Shown here one piece after another: positions 1 through 6,467 of a stretch of DNA of 51,330 nt. Each line of letters starts with the position of its first letter. Within the stretch, counting starts at the first letter, position 1. The stretch spans positions 1 to 51,330 of the forward strand of contig JAIOAU010000021.1 of NCBI GenBank assembly GCA_019873655.1, given 5' to 3'. The position numbers and the translations under genes are program-made. Origin of the DNA: Chloroflexota bacterium (GTDB lineage Bacteria; Chloroflexota; Anaerolineae; Anaerolineales; Villigracilaceae). The notes under the pieces were generated by a model, which saw only the letters and a program-made list of their open reading frames with translations, had not been told where the DNA came from and did no database searches.

Positions 1-74
1 TCAGGATGAAAGTGTTCCAAAATCCAGCGTTCACTTTCTTCTGCGCTCAGGAGGTCGGTGATCGGAAATTCCAT
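1..74 (-). CDS. N-terminus of a probable transposase, running off the left edge
   Basis: On the minus strand an ATG at 74-72 opens a frame that stays open to the window edge (24 codons). It begins MEFPITDLLSAEES and continues RWILEHFHP. This resembles, from memory, the start of zinc-ribbon transposases such as the IS1595-like group, where a short acidic helix is followed by a Cys-x2-Cys ribbon. The ribbon itself would lie outside the window. A -10-like TACACT lies 6 nt upstream of the ATG. Reading away from the retroelement, it suggests an insertion that separated the RT core from its tail. The family call is tentative. Confidence 0.45.
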   Translation of the reverse strand, partial: MEFPITDLLSAEESERWILEHFHP

Positions 75-434
75 GCCTATAGTGTACCATCACTCTTTCT
101 CAAGATGAGCCAAGAACAATTATGGGAATGGCGCGCCGCCATCCTGCAGCGCCTGGCGAAGTTTCGGCTGACCATCCATGAAGACTCGGCCTTGCCCAAA
201 CCGGTGGAAACAGGCATCCCTTTCCTCGGTTTTGTGGTCTATCCGTATCAGCGTCTTTTGAAGAGGCGCAAAGGAATCGCCTATTGCCGCCGGTTGAAGC
301 GACTGCTGAGGTCAGGACGGCCTGTTAAGCCTTCCATCCAGGGCTGGATTAATCACGTCCGCTATGGGAATACCTTTGGCCTGCGGAAGGCTGTCCTGGC
401 TCGTTTCGACCTGCTGGAGGATGCAAATGGCTGA
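6..434 (+). CDS. DGR reverse transcriptase, C-terminal fragment
   Basis: The frame is open to the left edge, so this is only the end of a gene. From about residue 35 it reads like the post-catalytic part of DGR-type reverse transcriptases: an LWEWR helix, RLTIHEDSALPKP, the GIPFLGFVVYP segment (the 'FLG' element after the palm), a basic RRLKRLL stretch, and a WINHVRYGNTFGLR thumb segment. The YxDD catalytic box should lie just before residue 30. Instead the sequence there is unrelated and overlaps the promoter and start of the minus-strand transposase-like gene. The fragment therefore lacks the palm, and the apparent ATG at 6 is probably not a real start. The RT may continue beyond an insertion, or it may be dead. 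The frame overlaps the start of the Avd gene, as expected for a co-transcribed pair. Confidence 0.72.
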   Translation: MKVFQNPAFTFFCAQEVGDRKFHAYSVPSLFLKMSQEQLWEWRAAILQRLAKFRLTIHEDSALPKPVETGIPFLGFVVYPYQRLLKRRKGIAYCRRLKRLLRSGRPVKPSIQGWINHVRYGNTFGLRKAVLARFDLLEDANG

Positions 435-777
435 GGAGATGGTCATCTTTACCAGAACGTATGATTTCCTGACCTGGCTGCTTCCCTTGACGGAAGATTT
501 TCCCAAAAGCCAGCGTTTCGTGGTGACGGCGCGCTTGCAGGGCGCGGCGCTGGATTTTCAGGAGCGCATCATCGAGGCCAACGCCAAGCCCGGCAAATGG
601 AAACTCGACAAACTGCGCGAAGCCGATGCGGAACTGCTCAAAGTCCGCCTCTATCTTCGCCTGTGCGAACGCTGGGAGTGGCTGAAACCCGGTCAATACA
701 AACATGCCTCCGAGATGGTCGCTGAACTTGGGCGCTTACTGGGAGGCTGGATAAAATCTGTCACCTCCGAGCCGTGA
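427..777 (+). CDS. avd: Avd-like four-helix-bundle protein (DGR accessory)
   Basis: Predicted 116 aa, all helical by eye, with basic and amphipathic stretches ([37 protein letters not shown], ending GGWIKSV). This matches the small four-helix-bundle family (bAvd/TIGR02436-like) that binds template RNA and RT in DGRs. The start at 427 is chosen because GGAGG at 416-420 sits 6 nt before it. The ATG at 421 is too close to that site. The gene overlaps the RT stop (434), implying translational coupling, and is followed at once by the template repeat. The same fold occurs as 23S rRNA intervening-sequence proteins, but the TR next door favours the DGR role. Confidence 0.78.
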   Translation: MAEEMVIFTRTYDFLTWLLPLTEDFPKSQRFVVTARLQGAALDFQERIIEANAKPGKWKLDKLREADAELLKVRLYLRLCERWEWLKPGQYKHASEMVAELGRLLGGWIKSVTSEP

Positions 778-799
778 TTGGCTCGTGTGAAGGGCCTGC

Positions 800-935
800 C
801 CGAAAGAGACGCGTTTTGCGCGGCGGTTCGTTCAACAATAATCGCAGGAACGCGCGCTGCGCGTATCGCAACAACAACAATCCCGACAACCGCAACGACA
901 ACATCGGTTTTCGTGTGTGCGTCTCTCACACCTCT
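800..935 (+). repeat. DGR template repeat (TR)
   Basis: In the frame starting at 810 the segment reads [41 protein letters not shown]. That is the usual C-terminal strand set of FGE-sulfatase/C-type-lectin variable domains in DGR targets. Eleven Asn codons (AAC or AAT, at 834, 837, 840, 849, 870, 873, 876, 879, 888, 894 and 900) concentrate adenines in codons that can mutate widely without giving stops. No long domain precedes it and no start or RBS serves it, so it is a template and not the expressed variable copy. A small hairpin (GCAGC/GCTGC, 957-971) lies just downstream. The exact edges cannot be fixed without the matching variable repeat. Confidence 0.8.
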
Positions 936-1046
936 TGGGTATGCCGGAAATGCGGCGCAGCGATGAGCTGCTCCGCCGAGGCCTTTAGGAGATGGCGCGG
1001 GCAGCGTCCTGGCCGAGTCGTCTTGCCGCCGGCCATATACAAACAT

Positions 1047-1088
1047 CTCCCGCGGCCTGGATTCGCTCCCGCCGCGGGAGGCCTTTTT
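1047..1088 (+). terminator. Rho-independent terminator after the template repeat
   Basis: A perfect 10-bp stem, CTCCCGCGGC (1047-1056) and GCCGCGGGAG (1071-1080), has a 14-nt loop and is followed by GCCTTTTT. It would end the RT-avd-TR transcript and define the 3' end of the template RNA. Confidence 0.8.
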
Positions 1089-1240
1089 ACTTCTTACTCT
1101 TCACTTTTCACTTCTCACTCCTCTCTTCTCACTTCTCTCTCCTCACTCCTCACTTCTCACTCCTCTCTTCTCACTTCTCTCTCCTCACTCCTCACTTCTC
1201 CCCTCTCCCTTCTCCCTTCTCACTCCTCACTCCCTTCGTG
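1088..1240. repeat. Polypyrimidine tandem repeat, with a 42-bp perfect duplication
   Basis: The plus strand is almost wholly C/T with sparse A, built from CACTTCTCACTCCTC-like words. A 42-bp unit at 1109-1150 is repeated without change at 1151-1192 and then degenerates. The tract fills the gap between the DGR terminator and queA. Such strand asymmetry can favour triplex DNA and replication slippage. No gene is supported here. Confidence 0.85.
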
Positions 1241-1241
1241 T

Positions 1242-1247
1242 TAAAAT
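1242..1247 (+). promoter_or_regulatory. -10 box of a probable leaderless queA promoter
   Basis: TAAAAT ends 7 nt before the queA ATG at 1255, so transcription would start at or next to the start codon. There is no Shine-Dalgarno sequence in the gap. The -35 region falls in the polypyrimidine repeat and is not recognisable. Confidence 0.55.
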
Positions 1248-1254
1248 TCCCCCA

Positions 1255-2298
1255 ATGAAAACCTCCGACTTCGACTACGCCCTCCCTCCCGAATGCATTG
1301 CCCAGACCCCGGTCGAACCGCGCGACTCCTCGCGCCTCCTCGTCCTGACACGTGACACGGGAACACTGGAACACTCGATCTTCCGCAACATTGGCAATTA
1401 TCTTAAACCTGGCGATTTACTCGTTCTGAACCAGACCCGCGTCATCCCTGCCCGTCTCTTCGCCCGCAAGCCGACCGGCGGCCGCGTCGAACTCCTGCTC
1501 CTGCGCAAGCGCGACGACCTGACCTGGGAGGCGCTGGTGGGGGGCAAAGGATTGCGTGTAGCCAGTAAAGTAAAAATCGAGGAGGGGCCGGAGGCCGAAA
1601 TCCTCGAAATCCTGAACGGGGCCGAGCGCCTCGTCCGCTTTGCCGAACCCATCGAGCCATATTTCCCCAGGGTCGGCCACGTCCCGCTCCCGCCCTACAT
1701 CCACGAAAAACTGGACGACCCCGAACGCTATCAGACCGTCTACGCCCGCGAACCCGGCTCCGCCGCCGCGCCGACCGCCGGTCTGCACTTCACCCCGCGC
1801 CTGCTGGATGAACTCCAGGCGCAGGGTGTCCGTCTGGGCTGGGTCACCCTGCACGTCGGGCTGGACACCTTCGCCCCCGTCACCGAAGATGACCCCGCCG
1901 AACACAAAATCCACACCGAGTGGTGCGAACTCCCGCCGGAGACCGCCGACCTCATCAACCAGACCCGCGCCCGGGGCGGGCGGGTGATTGCCGTCGGCAC
2001 CACCTCCGTCCGCACGCTGGAGAGCGCCGCCTCACTGAACACTGAACACCGACCACTGAACACTGAACACTGTTCACTGCTCACTGCCTTCACCGGCCCC
2101 ACCTCCCTCTACATCCTCCCCGGTTACCAGTTCAAAGTCGTGGACGCGATGATTACCAATTTCCATTTGCCCAAATCCACCCTGCTTATGCTGGTCAGCG
2201 CCTTTGCCGGGCGGGAGACCATCCTCCACGCCTACGAAGTTGCCAAACGGGAAGGCTACCGCTTCTACTCCTTCGGCGACGCGATGTTAATTTTGTAA
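1255..2298 (+). CDS. queA: S-adenosylmethionine:tRNA ribosyltransferase-isomerase QueA
   Basis: 347 aa, normal length. QueA transfers and isomerises the ribosyl group of SAM onto preQ1 in tRNA to give epoxyqueuosine. Family signatures are clear: N-terminal [26 protein letters not shown] near residue 60, [13 protein letters not shown] in the middle, [10 protein letters not shown] near 245, and [20 protein letters not shown] near the end. Between VRTLESAA and the TSLYILPGY strand the usual short variable loop is replaced by a low-complexity stretch encoded by a CACTGAA repeat (2031-2087). The frame stays open, so the enzyme is probably functional. Confidence 0.96.
   Translation: MKTSDFDYALPPECIAQTPVEPRDSSRLLVLTRDTGTLEHSIFRNIGNYLKPGDLLVLNQTRVIPARLFARKPTGGRVELLLLRKRDDLTWEALVGGKGLRVASKVKIEEGPEAEILEILNGAERLVRFAEPIEPYFPRVGHVPLPPYIHEKLDDPERYQTVYAREPGSAAAPTAGLHFTPRLLDELQAQGVRLGWVTLHVGLDTFAPVTEDDPAEHKIHTEWCELPPETADLINQTRARGGRVIAVGTTSVRTLESAASLNTEHRPLNTEHCSLLTAFTGPTSLYILPGYQFKVVDAMITNFHLPKSTLLMLVSAFAGRETILHAYEVAKREGYRFYSFGDAMLIL
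2031..2087 (+). repeat. In-frame ACTGAACAC repeat inside queA
   Basis: Words of CACTGAA, ACTGAACAC and TTCACTGC repeat over about 57 bp and encode the low-complexity SLNTEH/PLNTEH/SLLTA stretch. The same vocabulary recurs inside the uracil-DNA glycosylase gene (5185-5219). This suggests a mobile or slippage-prone repeat family tolerated in surface loops. Confidence 0.8.
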
Positions 2299-2310
2299 CC
2301 GATTTTGTAG

Positions 2311-2385
2311 GACAGCCTTTCAGGCTGTCTTGACAGGCTCGAAAGCCTGTCCTACTGATGCTGACAGGCTCGAAAGCCTGTCCCA
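2311..2385. repeat. Array of small hairpin repeats (GACAGGCT-CGAA-AGCCTGTC)
   Basis: Three adjacent palindromes lie downstream of queA: GACAGCC..GGCTGTC, then GACAGGCTCGAAAGCCTGTC followed by CTAC, then a further copy followed by CCAC. A related palindrome (GAACAGGCC-GGAA-GGCCTGTTC) occurs at 37695-37716. They look REP-like and could also slow or end queA transcription. Confidence 0.75.
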
Positions 2386-2398
2386 CCCATCCCTGACG

Positions 2399-2430
2399 AC
2401 TAATGACTAATGACTAATGACTAATGACTG
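2399..2430 (+). repeat. CTAATGA 7-bp tandem repeat that supplies a start codon
   Basis: Four copies of CTAATGA follow each other. Because the unit is 7 bp, its ATGs (2403, 2410, 2417, 2424) cycle through all three frames. Only the one at 2424 opens the alanyl-tRNA editing gene; the in-frame ATG at 2403 meets a stop within the repeat. No normal ribosome binding site is visible before it. Confidence 0.75.
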
Positions 2431-3644
2431 ACCTCCTCTACCACTCCAACCCCCTCCTCCTCGACTTCCCCGCCGAAGTGACCGAGACCTTCCCCCTCCC
2501 CGGCGGGCGCTTCGGGGCGCTCCTGCGCGCCACCGCCTTCTACCCCACCGGCGGCGGGCAGGAACACGATACCGGCTTCCTCGGCGAGGCGGCGGTGCTG
2601 GATGTCTATAAGGACGAGGCCGGGCGCGTCGTCCATGTCCTCGACCGGCAGATTGCCCCCGGCGAATACCCCGCCCGCGTGGACGGCGAGCGCCGTCTGC
2701 GCGCCATGCAGCACCACACCGGCCAGCACCTGCTCAGCGCCGTCCTCCTGCGCCGCTTCGACCTGGAGTCTGTCTCCGCCAACATCAACGGGTACGCCCC
2801 CTCGACCGTGGACCTGGCCGTCGAAGACGTCCCCGCCGAGACTCTGCGCCGCGCCGAAGAGGAGGTCAACCGCGTCATCTTCGAGAACCGTCCGGTCAAG
2901 ACCTATTTCGTGGACGAGGCCAGAGTCGCCGCCCTGCCCCTGCGCAAGCCGCCGAAGGTCAGCGGTCAGATTCGCATCGTGGAAATCGAAGGCTACGATT
3001 ACACCCCCTGCGGCGGGACGCACTGCCCGGCGACCGGCATGATTGGCCTGCTGAAAATCGTCCGCACGGAGCGTATCAACCACAAACTGCGCCTACACTT
3101 TGTGGCTGGTCTCCAGGCGCTGGAGGTCTTCCGCGCCCTGCACGACTCGGCGCGGGCGGCCGCCGACCTGCTCAGCGCCCGTCCCGAGGACCTGCCTGCC
3201 CTGACGCAAAAACTGCTCGACCAGATGTCTGCCCTGCGCGTCGAAAACGAGACCCTGCGCCTCGCCGCGCTGGAGGCCGAAGCCCGCTCGCTGGCCGATT
3301 CGGCCCAGACGGTGGGCGGCCTCCGCCTCGTGACGCGGCTCTACGCGGCGCGTCCGGCCGCGGAGTTGCGCCTGCTGGCCGGGAAACTGCTCGCCGCGGA
3401 GAAGACCGTCGCCGTCCTGGCCTCGGAAGAGGGCGGGAAACTCTCGCTGGCGGTCGCGGCCGCGCCCGACAGCGGGGTGGAGGCGCGGGAATTGCTGAAC
3501 CGGCTCCTCGGTCCGATTGGCGGGCGGGGCGGGGGCGACGCGCGTCTGGCCCAGGGCGGCGGCCAGGGGTCCGAAACGCAGGCGCGCCTGCTGTTCGAGC
3601 AGACGCGCCGGGAATTGCTGGCCGTCCAGGGGAGTTCAGCCTGA
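2424..3644 (+). CDS. Alanyl-tRNA editing protein (AlaX, long form)
   Basis: 406 aa. AlaX proteins hydrolyse Ser-tRNA(Ala) or Gly-tRNA(Ala) in trans and are related to the editing half of AlaRS. The zinc/catalytic motifs HHTGQH (97-102) and CGGTH (196-200) are intact. After a helical linker (about 240-300), the rest resembles the DHHA1 domain of AlaRS, ending in GGRGGGDARLAQGGG (about 370). That makes it the long AlaX type. The start lies in a CTAATGA repeat and has no clear Shine-Dalgarno site, so it is the least certain part. The 3' end overlaps the convergent patatin gene by 9 bp. Confidence 0.93.
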   Translation: MTDLLYHSNPLLLDFPAEVTETFPLPGGRFGALLRATAFYPTGGGQEHDTGFLGEAAVLDVYKDEAGRVVHVLDRQIAPGEYPARVDGERRLRAMQHHTGQHLLSAVLLRRFDLESVSANINGYAPSTVDLAVEDVPAETLRRAEEEVNRVIFENRPVKTYFVDEARVAALPLRKPPKVSGQIRIVEIEGYDYTPCGGTHCPATGMIGLLKIVRTERINHKLRLHFVAGLQALEVFRALHDSARAAADLLSARPEDLPALTQKLLDQMSALRVENETLRLAALEAEARSLADSAQTVGGLRLVTRLYAARPAAELRLLAGKLLAAEKTVAVLASEEGGKLSLAVAAAPDSGVEARELLNRLLGPIGGRGGGDARLAQGGGQGSETQARLLFEQTRRELLAVQGSSA

Positions 3645-4571
3645 GCGCGGCGCTCTTTCCGCCTCGATTCCCATCGCGCTGTCGGTTTCGTCGTTCATGA
3701 TTTTTTCGGCCATCTGCGCGCCGTACCGCACCAGTTGGGGGATGGCGCGCGGGTCGTCCATCTCGATGCTTTCGCTCAGGTCCACCTGGAAGCGGCGGAA
3801 ATCCAGGCGCTGGAAGAAGGTCTCCACCAGATGCACCTGCTGGTCGTTGGCCGATTGCAGGAAGGCGTCCAGCATGGGGTGCAGCCAATCCCAGGCGCGG
3901 AAACGTTCGGGCTGACCGGACCGGATCGAGCGCGGGTCGCGGCCGGTTCCCAGGCTGAGGAGGGTGGTTTCGTCCGGGTCCCAGTTCAGGCAGAATTGGG
4001 CCTCGTAGGCCGCCAGGTAACAGGGATTGGCGTACGAGCCGACGCCGCCGTCCACGTAGCGGCCGGCCACGGGCGGGAAATAGGTCGGCACCGAACTGGA
4101 AGCCAGGACGGCGTCGGCGATGGGCAGGTCGCGGTAATCCTGTTTGTAGGGCTTGATGAAGCGCGAGCGGTTTTCGAGGATGTCGAAGGCCGTGATGACC
4201 ACGTCCATCGGCTCGGGCCGGTCCCACAAACTGCTCATCGGCTGGTCGCCGAGGTGCTGGCGCAGGGCCTCGGCGAGCGGTTCGGGGGAATAGCGGTAGC
4301 GGGTCAGCGGCCAGAGGGCGGTCCGCCAGGACTTTCTGAAGATGTGCCGGCCCAGGGCCAGGTAGAGGGCGTGGATTTCCATGGCCGAGAGTCCGACGCC
4401 GATGCCGGCCGAGATGATGGCGCCGGTGGAGGTGCCGGCGGTCAGGCGCACGAACCGATGGACCGGCTCCCCCAGATGTTCTTCCAGGATGGACAGGGCG
4501 CGCGTGACGATGACGCCGCGCATGCCGCCGCCGTCGATGGCGAGGGCAACATTTTTGCGAAAAGGTTTCAT
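3636..4571 (-). CDS. Patatin-like phospholipase
   Basis: 311 aa. Patatin-type acyl hydrolases cleave acyl chains from lipids with a Ser-Asp dyad. The oxyanion loop DGGGMRG (around 13-19), the nucleophile elbow GTSTG (46-50, Ser48) and the DGG motif with Asp174 (RYVDGGVGSY) are all present. No signal peptide or membrane segment is seen, so it is probably cytosolic. GAGGCGGC precedes the ATG and a TACACT -10 lies about 20 nt upstream, back-to-back with the uracil-DNA glycosylase promoter. The substrate is unknown. Confidence 0.9.
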   Translation of the reverse strand: MKPFRKNVALAIDGGGMRGVIVTRALSILEEHLGEPVHRFVRLTAGTSTGAIISAGIGVGLSAMEIHALYLALGRHIFRKSWRTALWPLTRYRYSPEPLAEALRQHLGDQPMSSLWDRPEPMDVVITAFDILENRSRFIKPYKQDYRDLPIADAVLASSSVPTYFPPVAGRYVDGGVGSYANPCYLAAYEAQFCLNWDPDETTLLSLGTGRDPRSIRSGQPERFRAWDWLHPMLDAFLQSANDQQVHLVETFFQRLDFRRFQVDLSESIEMDDPRAIPQLVRYGAQMAEKIMNDETDSAMGIEAERAPRSG

Positions 4572-4630
4572 GCCGCCTCCTCGTTTCTATGAGTGTAACC
4601 CAAATCGGCCAAAATGCAAGCGGTTTCAGG

Positions 4631-4636
4631 TAAAAT
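4631..4636 (+). promoter_or_regulatory. -10 box of a probable leaderless udg promoter
   Basis: TAAAAT is followed by exactly 7 nt and then the ATG at 4644, the same geometry as queA. This supports starting the protein at 4644 (MRLDDLN) instead of the in-frame ATG at 4614, which lies upstream of the -10 box. Confidence 0.55.
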
Positions 4637-4643
4637 CGCAGCC

Positions 4644-5324
4644 ATGCGCCTCGACGACCTGAACGCCGACCTGCTGACCTGCCGCCGCTGTCCGCGCCTG
4701 GTGGAATGGCGCGAGCGCGTCGCCCGCGAGAAGCGCCGCGCCTACCGCGACTGGGACTACTGGGGCAGGCCCGTCCCTGGCTTCGGCGACCCGGCCGCGC
4801 GCGTGCTGGCCGTCGGCCTGGCCCCCGGCGCGCACGGCTCCAACCGGACCGGACGCATGTTCACCGGCGACGCCTCGGGCGACTTCCTCTACCCGGCGCT
4901 CCACCGCGCCGGATTCGCCAGCCGGCCCGATTCGACCTCCCGCGGCGACGGCCTGACCCTGCGCGGACTCTACATCACCGCCGTCTGCCGCTGCGCCCCG
5001 CCCGGCAACAAGCCCGCGCCGGACGAAATCCGCAACTGCCTGCCGTATCTGCGCGCCGAAATCGAACTCCTGCGCCCCAGGGTCTTCGTCGCTCTCGGGC
5101 GGATTGCCTTCGATGCGCTCAAGTCCCTGCTCGGCGCGCCCGCCGCCTGGACCTTTGCCCACGGCGCCCTCTACCGCCTGACCGCTCACTGGTCACTGAA
5201 CACTGAAAACTGGTTACTATGCTCTTATCATCCCAGCCGCCAGAACACCCAGACCGGCCGCCTGACCCCCGAAATGTTCGATGACATCTGGACGAAAGCG
5301 CGTCAATTGATGATTGAACCCTGA
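4644..5324 (+). CDS. Family 5 (UdgB-type) uracil-DNA glycosylase
   Basis: 226 aa. It removes uracil and related deaminated bases from DNA. The N-terminal CRRCPRLVEWR supplies two of the Fe-S cluster cysteines, and later cysteines (CRCAPPGN and NCLPYL) could supply the others. Motif A is GLAPGAHGSNRTGR and motif B is HPSRQNTQTGR. Both are typical of family 5, where Ala replaces the catalytic polar residue of other families. Just before motif B lies a short low-complexity insert encoded by a CACTGAA repeat (5185-5219). Adjacent genes are unrelated, so it is probably monocistronic. Confidence 0.93.
   Translation: MRLDDLNADLLTCRRCPRLVEWRERVAREKRRAYRDWDYWGRPVPGFGDPAARVLAVGLAPGAHGSNRTGRMFTGDASGDFLYPALHRAGFASRPDSTSRGDGLTLRGLYITAVCRCAPPGNKPAPDEIRNCLPYLRAEIELLRPRVFVALGRIAFDALKSLLGAPAAWTFAHGALYRLTAHWSLNTENWLLCSYHPSRQNTQTGRLTPEMFDDIWTKARQLMIEP
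5185..5219 (+). repeat. In-frame CACTGAA repeat inside the uracil-DNA glycosylase gene
   Basis: CTCACTGG, TCACTGAA, CACTGAAAACTGG words encode HWSLNTENW directly before the conserved CSYHPSRQN motif. The sequence family is the same as in queA (2031-2087). Confidence 0.7.
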
Positions 5325-5327
5325 TTC

Positions 5328-5360
5328 TGCTGTTTATCTGTGTAATCTGTGTAATCTGTG
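5328..5360 (+). repeat. Short repeat of ATCTGTGTA words
   Basis: TTTATCTGTGTAATC, TGTGTAATC and TGTGGCGG form two and a half copies of an approximately 10-bp word between the glycosylase gene and the S51-like gene. No gene is seen in the short gap. Confidence 0.6.
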
Positions 5361-5368
5361 GCGGCTTT

Positions 5369-6412
5369 ATGCATACTACTTTCGGCCCCATCGTCCTCCT
5401 CGGCTCCGGCGAGACCTCCCTCGCTGGCGGCCGCATCTTTGAAATCATCGCTCAACGTCTGCCGCGGCCCCTGCGCGCCGCCGTCCTGGAGACGCCCGCC
5501 GGCTTCGAGTTGAACTCCGCCCAGGTCGCCGGGCGCGTGGCCGATTTCCTGCGCCTCCGCCTGCAAAATTACCAGGCGCAGGTGACCGTCGTCCCGGCGC
5601 GCAAACGCGGCACGCCCTTCAGCCCGGATGACCCCGAACTCCTCCGCCCGCTTCTGGATGCCGACCTGATTTTCATGGGCCCCGGCTCGCCGACCTACGC
5701 CGTCCGCCAACTGCGCGGCTCGCTGGCCTGGGACCTCGTCCGGGCGCGTCACCGCCTGGGCGCGGCGCTGGTCTTCGCCTCGGCGGCGACGATTGCCGTC
5801 GGCGGGCGCGTCCTGCCGGTCTATGAAATCTACAAGATCGGCGAGGACGTCTCCTGCCCGCCCGGCCTCGACCTGTTCGCCGACTTCGGCCTAGCGCTCT
5901 CCTGCGTCCCGCACTGGAACAACACCGACGGCGGCGCGGACGTGGACACCTCCCGCTGTTTCATCGGCATGGAGCGCTTCGCCGGGTGGTGCGCTCTCCT
6001 GCCGCCCGGCCATACTGTGCTTGGTTTGGATGAACACACCGGCGTCATCATTGATTTTGCCGCCGGAATCTGCACCGTCAGCGGGGTCAGTTCGGTCAGC
6101 ATCCTGCGCGAGTGCCAGCCGCGCATCTTTGCCAACAGCGCGGTCTTCCCGGTCGAGGAATTGGGCGCGGTGCGCTGTCCGGCCGAGGCGGGGGAGGGGA
6201 TTCCGCCCGAAGCGTGGAAGATGGCCCTCGAAGCGGAGCAGGCGCGGGGTCCGGAGGCCGTGCCGGACGAAGTCATCCATCTTCTCGAAGAACGTCAGGC
6301 GGCGCGTCAGGCCCGCGATTGGGCGCGTTCCGATTCCCTCCGCCAGCAAATCCAGGCCCTCGGCTGGGAGGTGCAGGACACGCCCGAAGGGCAGAAGGTG
6401 AGGCGGAGATGA
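5369..6412 (+). CDS. S51-peptidase-like (class I amidotransferase fold) protein with CysRS-type C-terminal tail
   Basis: 347 aa in two parts. Residues about 5-250 resemble the S51 peptidase/cyanophycinase-like fold: IVLLGSGETS, VLETPAGFELN, LIFMGPGSPTYAVRQLRGS (the 'elbow' region) and FASAATIAVG. The last 50 residues (IHLLEERQAARQARDWARSD, then LRQQI..LGWEVQDTPEG) closely resemble the C-terminal end of cysteinyl-tRNA synthetases, where the final helical repeat ends in an EDTPxG strand. Such a fusion could give the protein RNA binding, but its role is unknown. The start at 5369 is the first ATG after a short repeat. The gene is followed by convergent genes. Confidence 0.72.
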   Translation: MHTTFGPIVLLGSGETSLAGGRIFEIIAQRLPRPLRAAVLETPAGFELNSAQVAGRVADFLRLRLQNYQAQVTVVPARKRGTPFSPDDPELLRPLLDADLIFMGPGSPTYAVRQLRGSLAWDLVRARHRLGAALVFASAATIAVGGRVLPVYEIYKIGEDVSCPPGLDLFADFGLALSCVPHWNNTDGGADVDTSRCFIGMERFAGWCALLPPGHTVLGLDEHTGVIIDFAAGICTVSGVSSVSILRECQPRIFANSAVFPVEELGAVRCPAEAGEGIPPEAWKMALEAEQARGPEAVPDEVIHLLEERQAARQARDWARSDSLRQQIQALGWEVQDTPEGQKVRRR

Positions 6413-6467
6413 TTGCTGCTGCCCCTTGCCCCTCATTAGCAATGTGTTTCAAATAGTGCGGGATGTT

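Larger units (their letters stand above)
88..1088 (+). other. Partial diversity-generating retroelement (RT tail - avd - template repeat)
   Basis: Three DGR hallmarks occur in order on one strand: an RT tail of the DGR type, an overlapping small helical accessory gene, and an adenine-rich, Asn-codon-rich template repeat followed by a rho-independent terminator. In known DGRs the RT and Avd copy the template RNA into cDNA with adenine-specific errors. That cDNA replaces a variable repeat in a C-type-lectin-fold target gene. The target gene and variable repeat were not found in the window. Because the RT core is missing here, the cassette may be interrupted. Confidence 0.75.

Noticed and set aside
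1088-1240. CRISPR array
   Set aside because: The units are contiguous and there are no unique spacers of even length; no cas gene is present.
774-1244. An open frame running through the template repeat into the polypyrimidine tract
   Set aside because: It has no start site with a ribosome binding sequence, and its second half is repeat-encoded Ser/Leu. The Asn-rich part is explained by the template repeat.
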